NCBI GenBank assembly: GCA_030836725.1
Contig: JAUPLV010000077.1
Location: 1-10,068 of the forward strand
Reading direction: 5' to 3'
DNA: 10,068 bases
From: Pseudomonadota bacterium
Lineage (GTDB): Bacteria; Pseudomonadota; Gammaproteobacteria; Burkholderiales; Thiobacillaceae
In this document: positions 1-6,261 of the stretch, piece by piece
How positions within the stretch are numbered: position 1 is the stretch's first letter
Layout: every line of letters begins with the position of its first letter
Made by a program: the position numbers and the translations under genes
Notes under the pieces: generated by a model
Told to the model about the DNA's origin: nothing
The model's input: only the letters and a program-made list of their open reading frames with translations
Databases searched by the model: none

Positions 1-1780
1 AACCACGCTGGTCGACCAGCTCCTCAAGCAATCCGGCACCTTCCGCGACAACCAGGCGGTTGACGAGCGGGTGATGGACTCCAACGACCTGGAAAAGGAA
101 CGCGGCATCACCATCCTGGCGAAGAACACCGCGATCACCTACGGCGACTACCACATCAACATCGTCGACACCCCGGGCCACGCCGACTTCGGCGGCGAGG
201 TCGAACGCGTGCTCGGCATGGTCGATGGCGTGGTGCTGCTGGTCGACGCGGTCGAAGGCCCGATGCCGCAGACGCGCTTCGTCACCAAGAAGGCGCTGGC
301 CCTCGGCCTGCGCCCCATCGTAGTGATCAACAAGGTGGACCGCCCCGGTTCGCGCCCGAACTGGGTGGTGGATCAGACCTTCGACCTGTTCGACAAACTT
401 CACGCAACGGACGAGCAGCTCGATTTCCCGATCATCTACGCCTCCGGCCTCAACGGCTGGGCCTGCATGGACCTGAAGGACGCGCCGTCGAACGGCGGCG
501 GCGCTGCCGACATGAAGCCGCTGTTCGATACGGTATTGAGCCACGTCCCCACTCCGCCCGGTTCGGCCGACGCGCCGCTGCAACTGCAGATCGCCGCGCT
601 CGACTACTCGACCTATACCGGTCGTCTCGGCGTCGGTCGCGTGCTCAACGGCCGCATCAAGCCCGGCATGTCGGTCGTGGTGATGAACCACGAAGATCAG
701 GTGGCCAGCGGCCGCATCAACCAGGTACTCGGCTTCCAGGGACTGGACCGCGTGCCGGTGGACGAGGCCGAGGCCGGCGACATCATCATCATCTCCGGAC
801 TGGATGACATCGGCATCGGCGTCACGATCTGCGACAAGGATAATCCGGTTGGCCTGCCGGTACTGCCGGTGGACGAACCGACGCTGAACATGGACTTCAT
901 GGTGAACACCTCGCCGTTGGCCGGCACCGAAGGCAAATTCGTCACCAGCCGCCAGATTCGCGACCGCCTGGCCAAGGAGTTGCTGGTCAACGTCGCGCTG
1001 CGGGTCGACGAAACCGGCGATGCCGACGTGTTCCGCGTCTCCGGCCGCGGCGAACTTCACCTCACCATCCTGCTGGAAAACATGCGCCGCGAAGGCTTCG
1101 AGATGGCCGTCGGCAAGCCGCGCGTGGTGTACAAGGAAATCAACGGCGAAAAATGCGAGCCTTATGAAAACCTCAGCATCGACCTTGAGGACGATACCCA
1201 GGGCGCGGTGATGGAGGAAATCGGCCGCCGCCGCGGCGAACTGACCAACATGGAATCCGACGGCAACGGCCGCACCCGCCTCGAATACCACATTCCGGCA
1301 CGCGGCCTAATCGGCTTCCAGTCCGACTTCATGACGATGACGCGCGGCACCGGCCTGATGAGCCACGTGTTCGACGACTACGGCCCGGTCAAGGCGGACC
1401 TGCCCGGTCGCCACAACGGCGTGCTGGTATCGCAGGACAACGGCGAGGCCGTGGCCTACGCGCTGTGGAAACTGGAAGACCGTGGCCGCATGTTCGTTTC
1501 GCCCGGCGACAAGCTGTATGAAGGCATGATCATCGGCATCCACAGCCGCGACAACGACCTGGTGGTCAATCCGATCAAGGGCAAGCAGCTCACCAACGTC
1601 CGCGCCTCCGGCACCGATGAAGCAGTGCGTTTGACCACCCCGATCAAGCTGACGCTGGAATCCGCGGTGGAATTCATCGACGACGACGAGCTGGTTGAGA
1701 TCACGCCGAAGTCGATCCGCATCCGCAAGCGCCATCTGCAGGAACACGAGCGCAAGCGCGCCAACCGCGCAGCAGCATAA
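1..1780 (+). CDS. typA: Ribosome-associated GTPase TypA/BipA (5' end outside the window)
   Basis: Translational GTPase of the EF-G/LepA family that binds the 70S ribosome at the EF-G site; in known bacteria it supports 50S assembly, cold growth and stress adaptation. The reading frame is already open at base 2 and begins TTLVDQLL, so the window cuts through the end of the G1 P-loop (GHVDHGKTT). By comparison with E. coli BipA about 18-22 residues are missing. Visible motifs: G2 KERGITI (about nt 95-115), G3 DTPGHAD (nt 167-187), G4 NKVD (nt 329-340) and G5 region ASGLNG (about nt 440-457). Beta-barrel domain II, domains III and V, and the BipA-specific C-terminal domain follow, ending with FIDDDELVEITP and IRIRKRHL, a close match to the family C-terminus. 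The 592 visible residues plus the missing start fit the usual ~605-615. No frameshift or lost motif is seen. It ends in TAA and a hairpin terminator follows within 6 nt. Confidence 0.98.
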   Translation, partial: TTLVDQLLKQSGTFRDNQAVDERVMDSNDLEKERGITILAKNTAITYGDYHINIVDTPGHADFGGEVERVLGMVDGVVLLVDAVEGPMPQTRFVTKKALALGLRPIVVINKVDRPGSRPNWVVDQTFDLFDKLHATDEQLDFPIIYASGLNGWACMDLKDAPSNGGGAADMKPLFDTVLSHVPTPPGSADAPLQLQIAALDYSTYTGRLGVGRVLNGRIKPGMSVVVMNHEDQVASGRINQVLGFQGLDRVPVDEAEAGDIIIISGLDDIGIGVTICDKDNPVGLPVLPVDEPTLNMDFMVNTSPLAGTEGKFVTSRQIRDRLAKELLVNVALRVDETGDADVFRVSGRGELHLTILLENMRREGFEMAVGKPRVVYKEINGEKCEPYENLSIDLEDDTQGAVMEEIGRRRGELTNMESDGNGRTRLEYHIPARGLIGFQSDFMTMTRGTGLMSHVFDDYGPVKADLPGRHNGVLVSQDNGEAVAYALWKLEDRGRMFVSPGDKLYEGMIIGIHSRDNDLVVNPIKGKQLTNVRASGTDEAVRLTTPIKLTLESAVEFIDDDELVEITPKSIRIRKRHLQEHERKRANRAAA

Positions 1781-1786
1781 AACCGG

Positions 1787-1814
1787 AACGCCCCGCCACC
1801 GTGCGGGGCGTTTT
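1787..1814 (+). terminator. Rho-independent terminator of typA
   Basis: A perfect 10-bp stem, AACGCCCCGC (1787-1796) with GCGGGGCGTT (1803-1812), closes a 6-nt loop and ends in TTTT (1811-1814). It starts 6 nt after the typA stop codon. Base 1814 is also the first base of the complementary TGA stop of the convergent gene, so the two transcription units share this hairpin. Read on the minus strand the same stem is followed by CCGGTTTTAT, a poorer T tract, so termination in that direction is possible but probably weaker. Confidence 0.9.
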
Positions 1815-2455
1815 CAATCCCCCCCACACCCGCCTCCTCCACACCCGCTGTCCGCACTGCCGGACTCGCTGCCACCCCCGCACCCCGAACTGCAGCCGAT
1901 ATGGCTGGCGCAATAGTTACCCGACCCCGGCGTACAGCGCGTGTCATAGCGAAAGCCATTCTCGATTTTCAACTCGCCATCCAGGGCGAACAAACGCGGC
2001 AAGCGCTCTGGCTGTTTTGGGTTGATATTCTCAAGCGCACAGGCCAGCCGCCAGGCGCGCCTGATGCCTTCGGTCGCCAGCGTCTGCGTACTCATGGCCT
2101 CGACGGGGGTATGGTGCAGAAAGCGGCCAAATGCCTTGTTGCAGAAATCCTGGTAATAGCGCGTATGCAAAATAAAGGCATGCCAGGCATCGTCCGCCAC
2201 CTGCGAGGGCATGGAGACAAAGCGCCCCCGTGCCTGGGCGCAGAGGATGAAATAGTCGCGCAGACCCTCGAACACCTGATGCTCCTGCGCTGAATCCAGA
2301 TTCGGCCGCACATCGCGGAATTTCAACCGCACCGATTGCGGAAAGGGATGCGTGCGGATCGCGTCAAGCCGGCGTTGCAGCGCATGTTGGCGCCAGACGC
2401 GTTGCGCAACAAATACCAACACCGCGAGCAGGACGGTCGGGAAAATCAGATTCAT
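1814..2455 (-). CDS. Membrane-anchored GRDP-like protein with Cys/Gly-rich tail, function unknown
   Basis: A 213-residue protein. Residues 3-18 are hydrophobic and followed by basic residues (RVWRQHALQRR), which suggests a single N-terminal membrane anchor with the rest in the cytoplasm. The middle carries the most recognisable signature: DDAWHAFILHT (88-98), YYQDFC (100-105) and FGRFLHH (109-115). This resembles the repeated D-W-H motif of the glycine-rich domain protein (GRDP-like) family, known from plants and bacteria but biochemically uncharacterised. The tail (174-213) holds six cysteines (174, 182, 188, 192, 205, 210) in a Gly/Ser-rich stretch with CGGG and CGGGGC, which could bind a metal or form disulfides; that is inference. 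The ATG at 2455 is preceded by GGAG (2461-2464) at 5-nt spacing. The gene is convergent with typA and divergent from rmuC, so it is probably monocistronic. The family assignment is from memory of the motif; the coding status is much firmer than the function. Confidence 0.85.
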   Translation of the reverse strand: MNLIFPTVLLAVLVFVAQRVWRQHALQRRLDAIRTHPFPQSVRLKFRDVRPNLDSAQEHQVFEGLRDYFILCAQARGRFVSMPSQVADDAWHAFILHTRYYQDFCNKAFGRFLHHTPVEAMSTQTLATEGIRRAWRLACALENINPKQPERLPRLFALDGELKIENGFRYDTRCTPGSGNYCASHIGCSSGCGGGSESGSADSGCGGGGCGGD

Positions 2456-2541
2456 GTTGTCTCCAAATCAAGCTGTGCAAGCATATCGACAATCCATTGC
2501 CGTAGACAGCCTGCACGTCCCGGCCTTGCAGCCTTGCGCCG

Positions 2542-2547
2542 TATAAT
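2542..2547 (+). promoter_or_regulatory. Consensus -10 box (TATAAT) just before rmuC
   Basis: A perfect TATAAT lies in the 98-bp divergent intergenic region, ending 6 nt before the rmuC ATG at 2554. A sigma-70 promoter using it would start transcription at about 2553-2554, on or next to the A of the start codon. No good -35 box sits 16-18 nt upstream (2519-2525 reads CCCGGCC), and no TG extends the -10, so promoter strength is uncertain. No Shine-Dalgarno sequence is visible before rmuC. Confidence 0.5.
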
Positions 2548-2553
2548 TCGGCC

Positions 2554-3837
2554 ATGAGCCTCGTCGACATTTCCCTCCTTGCCGGTCTTGTTCTGCTATT
2601 GCTGCTAGGCGTCGCGCTCTTTTGGCGGATGGGGCTCCAGCTGCGCGCACTCCCCGCCTTGCTGACCCAGGACGTGGAGGCCCGCCACCGCGCCGTGCTG
2701 ACCGATCTGCACACGGGGCTATCGCAACAATCCGACCGCATGCAGACCCAGTTGGCGGCGCTGCAGGTGGCGCAGGCGGAGCGGCTCGCCGAAACCCGCG
2801 AGACGGTCACCGGCCAGTTTGGCCTGTTCCAGGCCGCGATGCTGGAAAAACTGGCCGAGCAGGGACGCGCCGAGCAAAGCCTGCTTCAGGACACGCTCAA
2901 AGGCATGACTGCTCATTTCAATGAGCGCGTGCAGCAGCTGTCTCAGACGGTCGACGGTCGGCTCAACGAAATCTCCGGCAAAGTGGCCGAGCGGCTCGAC
3001 GAAGGCTTCAAGAAGACCAACGAGACCTTTACTTCGGTGATGTCGCGGCTGGCGGTGATCGACGAGGCGCAGAAGAAGATCGAGGGGCTGGCCTCCAACG
3101 TCGTCAGCCTGCAGGAAATCCTCGGCGACAAGCGCTCGCGCGGCGCCTTCGGCGAGGTCCAGCTGGAAGCGCTGGTGCGTAACAGCCTGCCGCCCGACGC
3201 TTATGCCTTTCAATACACTCTGAAGGGCGGCGCACGCGCCGACTGCGTGCTGATTCTGCCCGAGCCGACCGGCACGGTGTGCGTCGATTCCAAGTTCCCG
3301 CTGGAAAACTACAGCCGCATGTTCGACGACAGCCTGCCTCCGGCCGAACGCGATGCTGCCAAGCGGCAGTTCAAGACGGACGTCAAAAAGCACGTCGACG
3401 ACATCGCCGCCAAGTACATCGTCGAGGGCGAAACCTCCGACGGCGCGGTGATGTTCCTCCCCGCCGAAGCGGTGTTTGCCGAGATCCATGCCTACCATCC
3501 CGATCTGGTCGAGCACGCACAAAAAAAGCGGGTGTGGCTCACCTCCCCCACTACGCTGATGGCGGTGCTGAACACGTCACGGGCGGTGATCCGCGATTCG
3601 GAAACACGGCGCATGGCGCACGTGATCAAGGACGAACTCGGCAAGCTGGCGAAGGATTTTGCGCGCTTCGACGATCGCATGAAGAAACTTGCCAGCCATA
3701 TCGAACAGGCCAACAAGGATGTCAGCGAAGTGCGAATTTCCAGTGACAAGATCAGCCGCCGCTTCCAGCAGATCGAGCGGGTCGAACTCGAACATCCAGA
3801 TGTCGACGCCGCACGCCTGCTCGACGCCGAGGACTGA
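2554..3837 (+). CDS. rmuC: RmuC family DNA recombination protein
   Basis: RmuC limits recombination at inverted repeats in E. coli and is regarded as a putative nuclease; its mechanism is not settled. The 427-residue product has the family layout: an N-terminal membrane helix (about 5-25), a long alpha-helical coiled-coil region rich in Gln, Glu, Arg and Leu (about 40-190), then the RmuC domain (about 190-400). Visible domain landmarks are RGAFGE (196-201), GGARADCVLILPE (225-237) leading to VCVDSKFPLENY (242-253), and WLTSPTTLMAVL (328-339). D230 with D245-x-K247 fits a PD-(D/E)xK nuclease-like core. The ATG start gives the membrane helix immediately; no ribosome binding site precedes it, and a TATAAT box ends only 6 nt upstream. 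The TGA stop is 4 nt from the next ATG, making this the first gene of a three-gene operon. Confidence 0.95.
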   Translation: MSLVDISLLAGLVLLLLLGVALFWRMGLQLRALPALLTQDVEARHRAVLTDLHTGLSQQSDRMQTQLAALQVAQAERLAETRETVTGQFGLFQAAMLEKLAEQGRAEQSLLQDTLKGMTAHFNERVQQLSQTVDGRLNEISGKVAERLDEGFKKTNETFTSVMSRLAVIDEAQKKIEGLASNVVSLQEILGDKRSRGAFGEVQLEALVRNSLPPDAYAFQYTLKGGARADCVLILPEPTGTVCVDSKFPLENYSRMFDDSLPPAERDAAKRQFKTDVKKHVDDIAAKYIVEGETSDGAVMFLPAEAVFAEIHAYHPDLVEHAQKKRVWLTSPTTLMAVLNTSRAVIRDSETRRMAHVIKDELGKLAKDFARFDDRMKKLASHIEQANKDVSEVRISSDKISRRFQQIERVELEHPDVDAARLLDAED

Positions 3838-3841
3838 GCGC

Positions 3842-4615
3842 ATGAGCTGGTTTGGCCGCTGGCGTCGCACCCGCATTCTCGGTCGGCACCTCATTCCGCT
3901 GGATGCCTTTGAGGCCGCCGCAGCGCGTCTTACTGTCCTGAATGGACTGTCAGGAGATGAACTCGCTCGTCTGCGTGAATCGGCCAGCCTGTTTCTGCAC
4001 GACAAGACGTTTTCCGCTGCCGGCGGCGCGGAGGTCGACAGCGCCACCCAACTCGCCATCGCACTGCAGGCCTGTCTTCTGACGCTCAATCTTTCCGAGG
4101 ACAGCTACCACGGCTGGAATGAGGTCATTCTTTATCCCGACGAATTCCTGCGCCGCCGCGAGGAAATGGACGAGGCCGGCGTAGTGCATCACTCGCGCGA
4201 CATTCTGGCGGGAGAATCGTGGCTCGGCGGGCCGCTGGTGCTGTCGATCGCCGACGTGAATAGCAGCGGCCCGCCAGATGGTTTCAATGTTGTGCTGCAC
4301 GAATTCGCGCACAAGCTCGACATGCTGAACGGCGACGCCAACGGCTTCCCGCCACTGCATCGCGGGATGGACGCCGCCGCCTGGTCACACGATTTCGGCA
4401 GCGCCTACGAAGATCTGCGCGGACGTGTCGATGCCGGCGAAGACACCGCGATCGATCCCTATGCCAGCACCGACCCGGCCGAATTCTTTGCTGTGCTGAC
4501 CGAGTTGTTTTTTGAAATTCCCGGCCTGGTGCACGCCGAGTACCCAGCGGTTTACCGGCAGCTGCGGCAGTTTTACCGCCAGCATCCATTAAGTCGCCTG
4601 GGACATCCCGCATGA
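3842..4615 (+). CDS. mtfA: MtfA-like zinc metallopeptidase (M90 family)
   Basis: A soluble peptidase of the MtfA (Mlc titration factor A, YeeI) family. In E. coli, MtfA binds the glucose-PTS repressor Mlc and has aminopeptidase activity; whether an Mlc partner exists here cannot be seen. The 257-residue product carries the gluzincin motif HEFAH (153-157, E154 as catalytic base), followed by KLDMLNGDANG typical of the family. The third zinc ligand is probably the Glu of PAEFFAV (E214), 61 residues after the first His. GWNEVILYP (91-99) is another conserved family block. The length is close to E. coli MtfA (265). The reading frame is open upstream to 3689, but that part overlaps rmuC; the ATG at 3842 is chosen because MSWFGRWRR matches the family N-terminus and GAGGA (3829-3833) lies 8 nt before it. 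The gene is 4 nt from rmuC, and its stop overlaps the next start by ATGA. Confidence 0.93.
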   Translation: MSWFGRWRRTRILGRHLIPLDAFEAAAARLTVLNGLSGDELARLRESASLFLHDKTFSAAGGAEVDSATQLAIALQACLLTLNLSEDSYHGWNEVILYPDEFLRRREEMDEAGVVHHSRDILAGESWLGGPLVLSIADVNSSGPPDGFNVVLHEFAHKLDMLNGDANGFPPLHRGMDAAAWSHDFGSAYEDLRGRVDAGEDTAIDPYASTDPAEFFAVLTELFFEIPGLVHAEYPAVYRQLRQFYRQHPLSRLGHPA

Positions 4616-5781
4616 ATCCGGCTCGTCCGCGAACGGCAGCGCGCGTAAACGACATCTCGCCTTTTCACGTGATGGACATCCTGGCGCGAGCAAAGGCGAT
4701 GGAGGCTGCCGGGCGCGACATCATCCACCTCGAAATCGGCGAACCCGATTTCGCCACCCCCGAACCTGTCGTCGAAGCCGGCATCGCCGCGCTGCGCGCC
4801 GGGCGCACCCACTACACCGGCGCCCTCGGCCTGATGGAACTGCGAGAAGCCATCGCAGGATTTCATGCGACACGCTGGCAGACCAGGGTCGACCCCGCAC
4901 GCGTTGTCGTCACCCCCGGCGCGTCGGGTGCGCTGCTGCTGGCGCTGGGCCTGCTGGCCGGCCCCGGCGACGAGGTGCTGATGGCCGACCCCGGCTATCC
5001 CTGCAACCGGCACTTTGCGCGATTCTGCGAGGCACGCGCGGTCAGCGTACCGGTCGATGCCGACAGCGGCTTTCAGCTCACGCTTGAACTGATCGAGCGC
5101 CACGCCACCCCCTCCACCCGCGCCGTGCTGATCGCCAGCCCATCCAATCCCACCGGCACCGCGATCGCGCCGGACGAGCTCACGCGTATCCACGACTGGT
5201 GCGCCGATCGCGGCATCGCCCTGATCGTCGATGAAATCTATCTGGCGCTGACCTACGACGGCAGCGAATACAGTGCCACGCGCTGGGATGACGTGTTCGT
5301 CGTCAACAGCTTTTCAAAATATTTCCTGATGACCGGCTGGCGGCTCGGCTGGCTGGTTGCCCCGGCGTGGGCCATGGGAAATCTTGAACGTCTGGCGCAA
5401 AACCTGTTCTTGGCCGCCCCGACCCCGGCACAGCATGCGGCGCTGGCGGCGTTTTTACCCGACACCCTGGCCGTGCTCGAAATCCGCAAGAACGAACTTC
5501 GCCAGCGCCGCGATTTTTTGCTTCCCGCCTTGCGCCAGCGTGGGTTCATCATCCCGGCCTCCCCGCAGGGCGCGTTCTATCTGTATGCCGATTGCAGCCG
5601 CATCACCCTGGACAGCCAGGCATTCGCCAGCCAGTTACTCGAACAGGCCGGCGTCGCAGTGACGCCTGGAATCGATTTCGGCCGCCACCACGCAAAACGC
5701 TATATCCGGTTTGCCTACACCCAGCCTCTTCGCCTTCTTTCCGAGTCCCTGACCCGGATCGATGGTTTTTTGCGGACATAA
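4612..5781 (+). CDS. Class I/II PLP-dependent aminotransferase (AspC/AlaA-like, substrate unknown)
   Basis: A cytoplasmic pyridoxal-phosphate enzyme of fold type I (COG0436-like) that should transfer an amino group between an amino acid and a 2-oxo acid. The 389 residues are full length for the group. Visible active-site elements: IGEPDF (42-47), Y68 in HYTGALG, SPSNPTG with N179 (176-182), VDEIY with D207 and Y210 (206-210), the Schiff-base lysine K236 in NSFSKYFLMTGWRLGW, and the substrate-carboxylate arginine R366 in YIRFAYT. Aspartate, alanine or aromatic amino acids are possible donors; the sequence alone does not decide, so no gene symbol is given. The ATG at 4612 overlaps the mtfA stop (ATGA), which implies translational coupling; no strong separate ribosome binding site is evident. 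The TAA at 5779-5781 lies inside the A tract of the terminator that follows. Third gene of the rmuC-mtfA operon. Confidence 0.95.
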   Translation: MNPARPRTAARVNDISPFHVMDILARAKAMEAAGRDIIHLEIGEPDFATPEPVVEAGIAALRAGRTHYTGALGLMELREAIAGFHATRWQTRVDPARVVVTPGASGALLLALGLLAGPGDEVLMADPGYPCNRHFARFCEARAVSVPVDADSGFQLTLELIERHATPSTRAVLIASPSNPTGTAIAPDELTRIHDWCADRGIALIVDEIYLALTYDGSEYSATRWDDVFVVNSFSKYFLMTGWRLGWLVAPAWAMGNLERLAQNLFLAAPTPAQHAALAAFLPDTLAVLEIRKNELRQRRDFLLPALRQRGFIIPASPQGAFYLYADCSRITLDSQAFASQLLEQAGVAVTPGIDFGRHHAKRYIRFAYTQPLRLLSESLTRIDGFLRT

Positions 5782-5805
5782 AAAAACCGGCCCGAAGGCC
5801 GGTTT
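5780..5805. terminator. Bidirectional terminator between convergent genes
   Basis: Stem AAACCGGCC (5784-5792) pairs perfectly with GGCCGGTTT (5797-5805) around a CGAA loop. Read on the minus strand it has a stable TTCG tetraloop and a run of seven T (complement of 5780-5786), a strong intrinsic terminator for the lipoprotein gene whose stop is 19 nt before it. Read on the plus strand only TTT follows, then CCC, so it ends the aminotransferase operon less efficiently. The aminotransferase stop codon provides part of the A tract. Confidence 0.88.
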
Positions 5806-5824
5806 CCCATTCCTGCGCTTTAAA

Positions 5825-6061
5825 TTACTTGGCGGCAGGAGCGGCGTCAGCAGCAGGAGCAGCAGCGTCGGCAGCAGGAGCAGCGGCGTCAGCAGCAGGC
5901 GCAGCGGCGTCAGCAGCAGGCGCAGCGGCGTCAGCAGCAGGCGCTTCAACAGCCGGAGCAGCAGCAGGCGCCTCAACAGCCGGAGCAGCCGCTTCTTCTT
6001 TTTGACCGCAAGCGGTCATGGAAACAGCCAGCAGAGCAGCCAGGAGGACAGAATATTTCAT
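5825..6061 (-). CDS. Small Ala/Pro-rich repeat lipoprotein, function unknown
   Basis: A 78-residue product with a clear lipoprotein signal: basic start MKYS, hydrophobic core LLAALLAVS, then MTAC with the lipidated Cys at 18. Met at -3 of the lipobox is less usual than Leu but tolerated. Residue +2 after the Cys is Gly rather than Asp, so Lol sorting to the outer membrane is expected. The mature part starts GQKEE and is then almost wholly Ala, Pro, Asp, Glu and Val: first two copies of a 9-residue AAAPAVEAP-like unit, then about five copies of a 7-residue ADAAAPA-type unit, ending in Lys. No catalytic domain is possible; it could be a flexible periplasmic spacer or linker. ATG at 6061 has AGGGA (6068-6072) at 6-nt spacing, and a strong terminator follows, so it looks like a single-gene unit. 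Such Ala-rich small lipoproteins are usually annotated hypothetical. Confidence 0.85.
   Translation of the reverse strand: MKYSVLLAALLAVSMTACGQKEEAAAPAVEAPAAAPAVEAPAADAAAPAADAAAPAADAAAPAADAAAPAADAAPAAK
5841..5945. repeat. Five tandem 21-bp repeats inside the lipoprotein gene
   Basis: Consecutive 21-bp units start at 5841, 5862, 5883, 5904 and 5925. The units at 5883 and 5904 are identical, the one at 5925 differs only in its last base, and those at 5841 and 5862 differ at one and three positions. Each encodes seven residues of the Ala/Asp/Pro repeat on the minus strand, so gain or loss of a unit keeps the frame. Confidence 0.9.
5946..5989. repeat. Two-copy 27-bp repeat inside the lipoprotein gene
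   Basis: The 17-bp sequence TCAACAGCCGGAGCAGC occurs at 5946-5962 and again at 5973-5989, a period of 27 bp. On the minus strand it encodes the two AAAPAVEAP-like units just after the lipidated N-terminus. It is distinct in unit length and composition from the 21-bp array next to it. Confidence 0.8.
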
Positions 6062-6073
6062 TTGATTTCCCTA

Positions 6074-6088
6074 AATTTACAATAAATT
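6074..6088. repeat. AT-rich inverted repeat upstream of the lipoprotein gene
   Basis: AATTTA (6074-6079) and TAAATT (6083-6088) form an inverted repeat around CAA, directly upstream of the AGGGA ribosome binding site of the lipoprotein gene. It stands out in an otherwise GC-rich window. It could be an operator, a weak leader hairpin, or simply AT-rich leader sequence that keeps the translation start unstructured. Confidence 0.4.
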
Positions 6089-6148
6089 ACGATGATAAAA
6101 ACCCACACCAGAGATCGGTCCGGGACTTGTGATCCAGCCGACGCGCGG

Positions 6149-6157
6149 ATTCTAGCA
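6149..6157 (-). promoter_or_regulatory. Extended -10 promoter candidate for the lipoprotein gene
   Basis: On the minus strand TGCTAGAAT (complement of 6149-6157) matches an extended -10 element, TGn followed by TAGAAT (5 of 6 consensus). No clear -35 is seen at the expected distance, which an extended -10 can tolerate. Transcription would start near 6142 and leave a leader of about 80 nt. The site lies downstream of mshN and the small ORF, so the lipoprotein gene could be expressed independently of the msh genes. Confidence 0.45.
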
Positions 6158-6183
6158 AATCGGCAAAAGAAAACCACTATCTA

Positions 6184-6252
6184 TTAAATTTCTTCTGTAG
6201 CAGGAGAAATGTGTTGCCGGATAACAACAAGTCCTGCGAGAAGCAAAGACAT
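6184..6252 (-). CDS. Possible 22-residue small protein downstream of mshN
   Basis: A minus-strand ORF starts with ATG at 6250-6252 and ends with TAA at 6184-6186. It begins 9 nt after the mshN stop, and a GAGGT ribosome binding site (complement of 6259-6263, overlapping the mshN TGA) precedes the ATG by 6 nt. The predicted peptide starts MSLLLAGLVVIRQH and ends SPATEEI: a short hydrophobic stretch of about ten residues, then a polar tail. Codon use is AT-richer than in mshN. I do not recognise it. It could be a real membrane micropeptide, a remnant of the start of a lost downstream gene, or a chance ORF; the ribosome binding site is the main reason to list it. Confidence 0.3.
   Translation of the reverse strand: MSLLLAGLVVIRQHISPATEEI
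6188..6210 (-). terminator. Weak hairpin downstream of mshN
   Basis: Bases 6188-6197 can pair with 6201-6210 around a 3-nt TAG loop. On the minus strand the 10-bp stem has one C-A mismatch and is followed by TTAATAG rather than a T run. Its position fits the end of the msh operon, but it is AT-rich, imperfect and lies within the possible small ORF. No better terminator was found between mshN and the lipoprotein promoter candidate. Confidence 0.22.
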
Positions 6253-6261
6253 GCGAAGACC

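Noticed and set aside
2456..2541. Promoter for the GRDP-like gene on the minus strand
   Set aside because: Several weak -10-like strings exist but none has a matching -35 or extended -10 element, so no site is called.
2719..3522. 267-codon minus-strand ORF inside rmuC
   Set aside because: It lies wholly within the conserved RmuC coding region, has no recognisable domain and no ribosome binding site context; shadow of rmuC.
3689..3841. Upstream extension of the mtfA frame into rmuC
   Set aside because: The extra residues overlap the rmuC 3' end and do not resemble MtfA; the ATG at 3842 has GAGGA at good spacing and gives the normal family length.
4573..5193. 206-codon minus-strand ORF at the mtfA/aminotransferase junction
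   Set aside because: Gly/Ala/Val/Asp-rich without motifs, antisense to conserved active-site regions of the aminotransferase.
5826..5990. CRISPR-like array
   Set aside because: The 21-bp and 27-bp units are contiguous with no spacers and lie in frame inside a lipoprotein gene, so this is a coding tandem repeat.
5592..6005. Plus-strand ORFs across the 21-bp repeats (Ala/Gly- or Ser/Arg-rich)
   Set aside because: They run through the terminator hairpin and are open only because the repeats lack stops in several frames. The minus frame has the lipoprotein signal, ribosome binding site and terminator.
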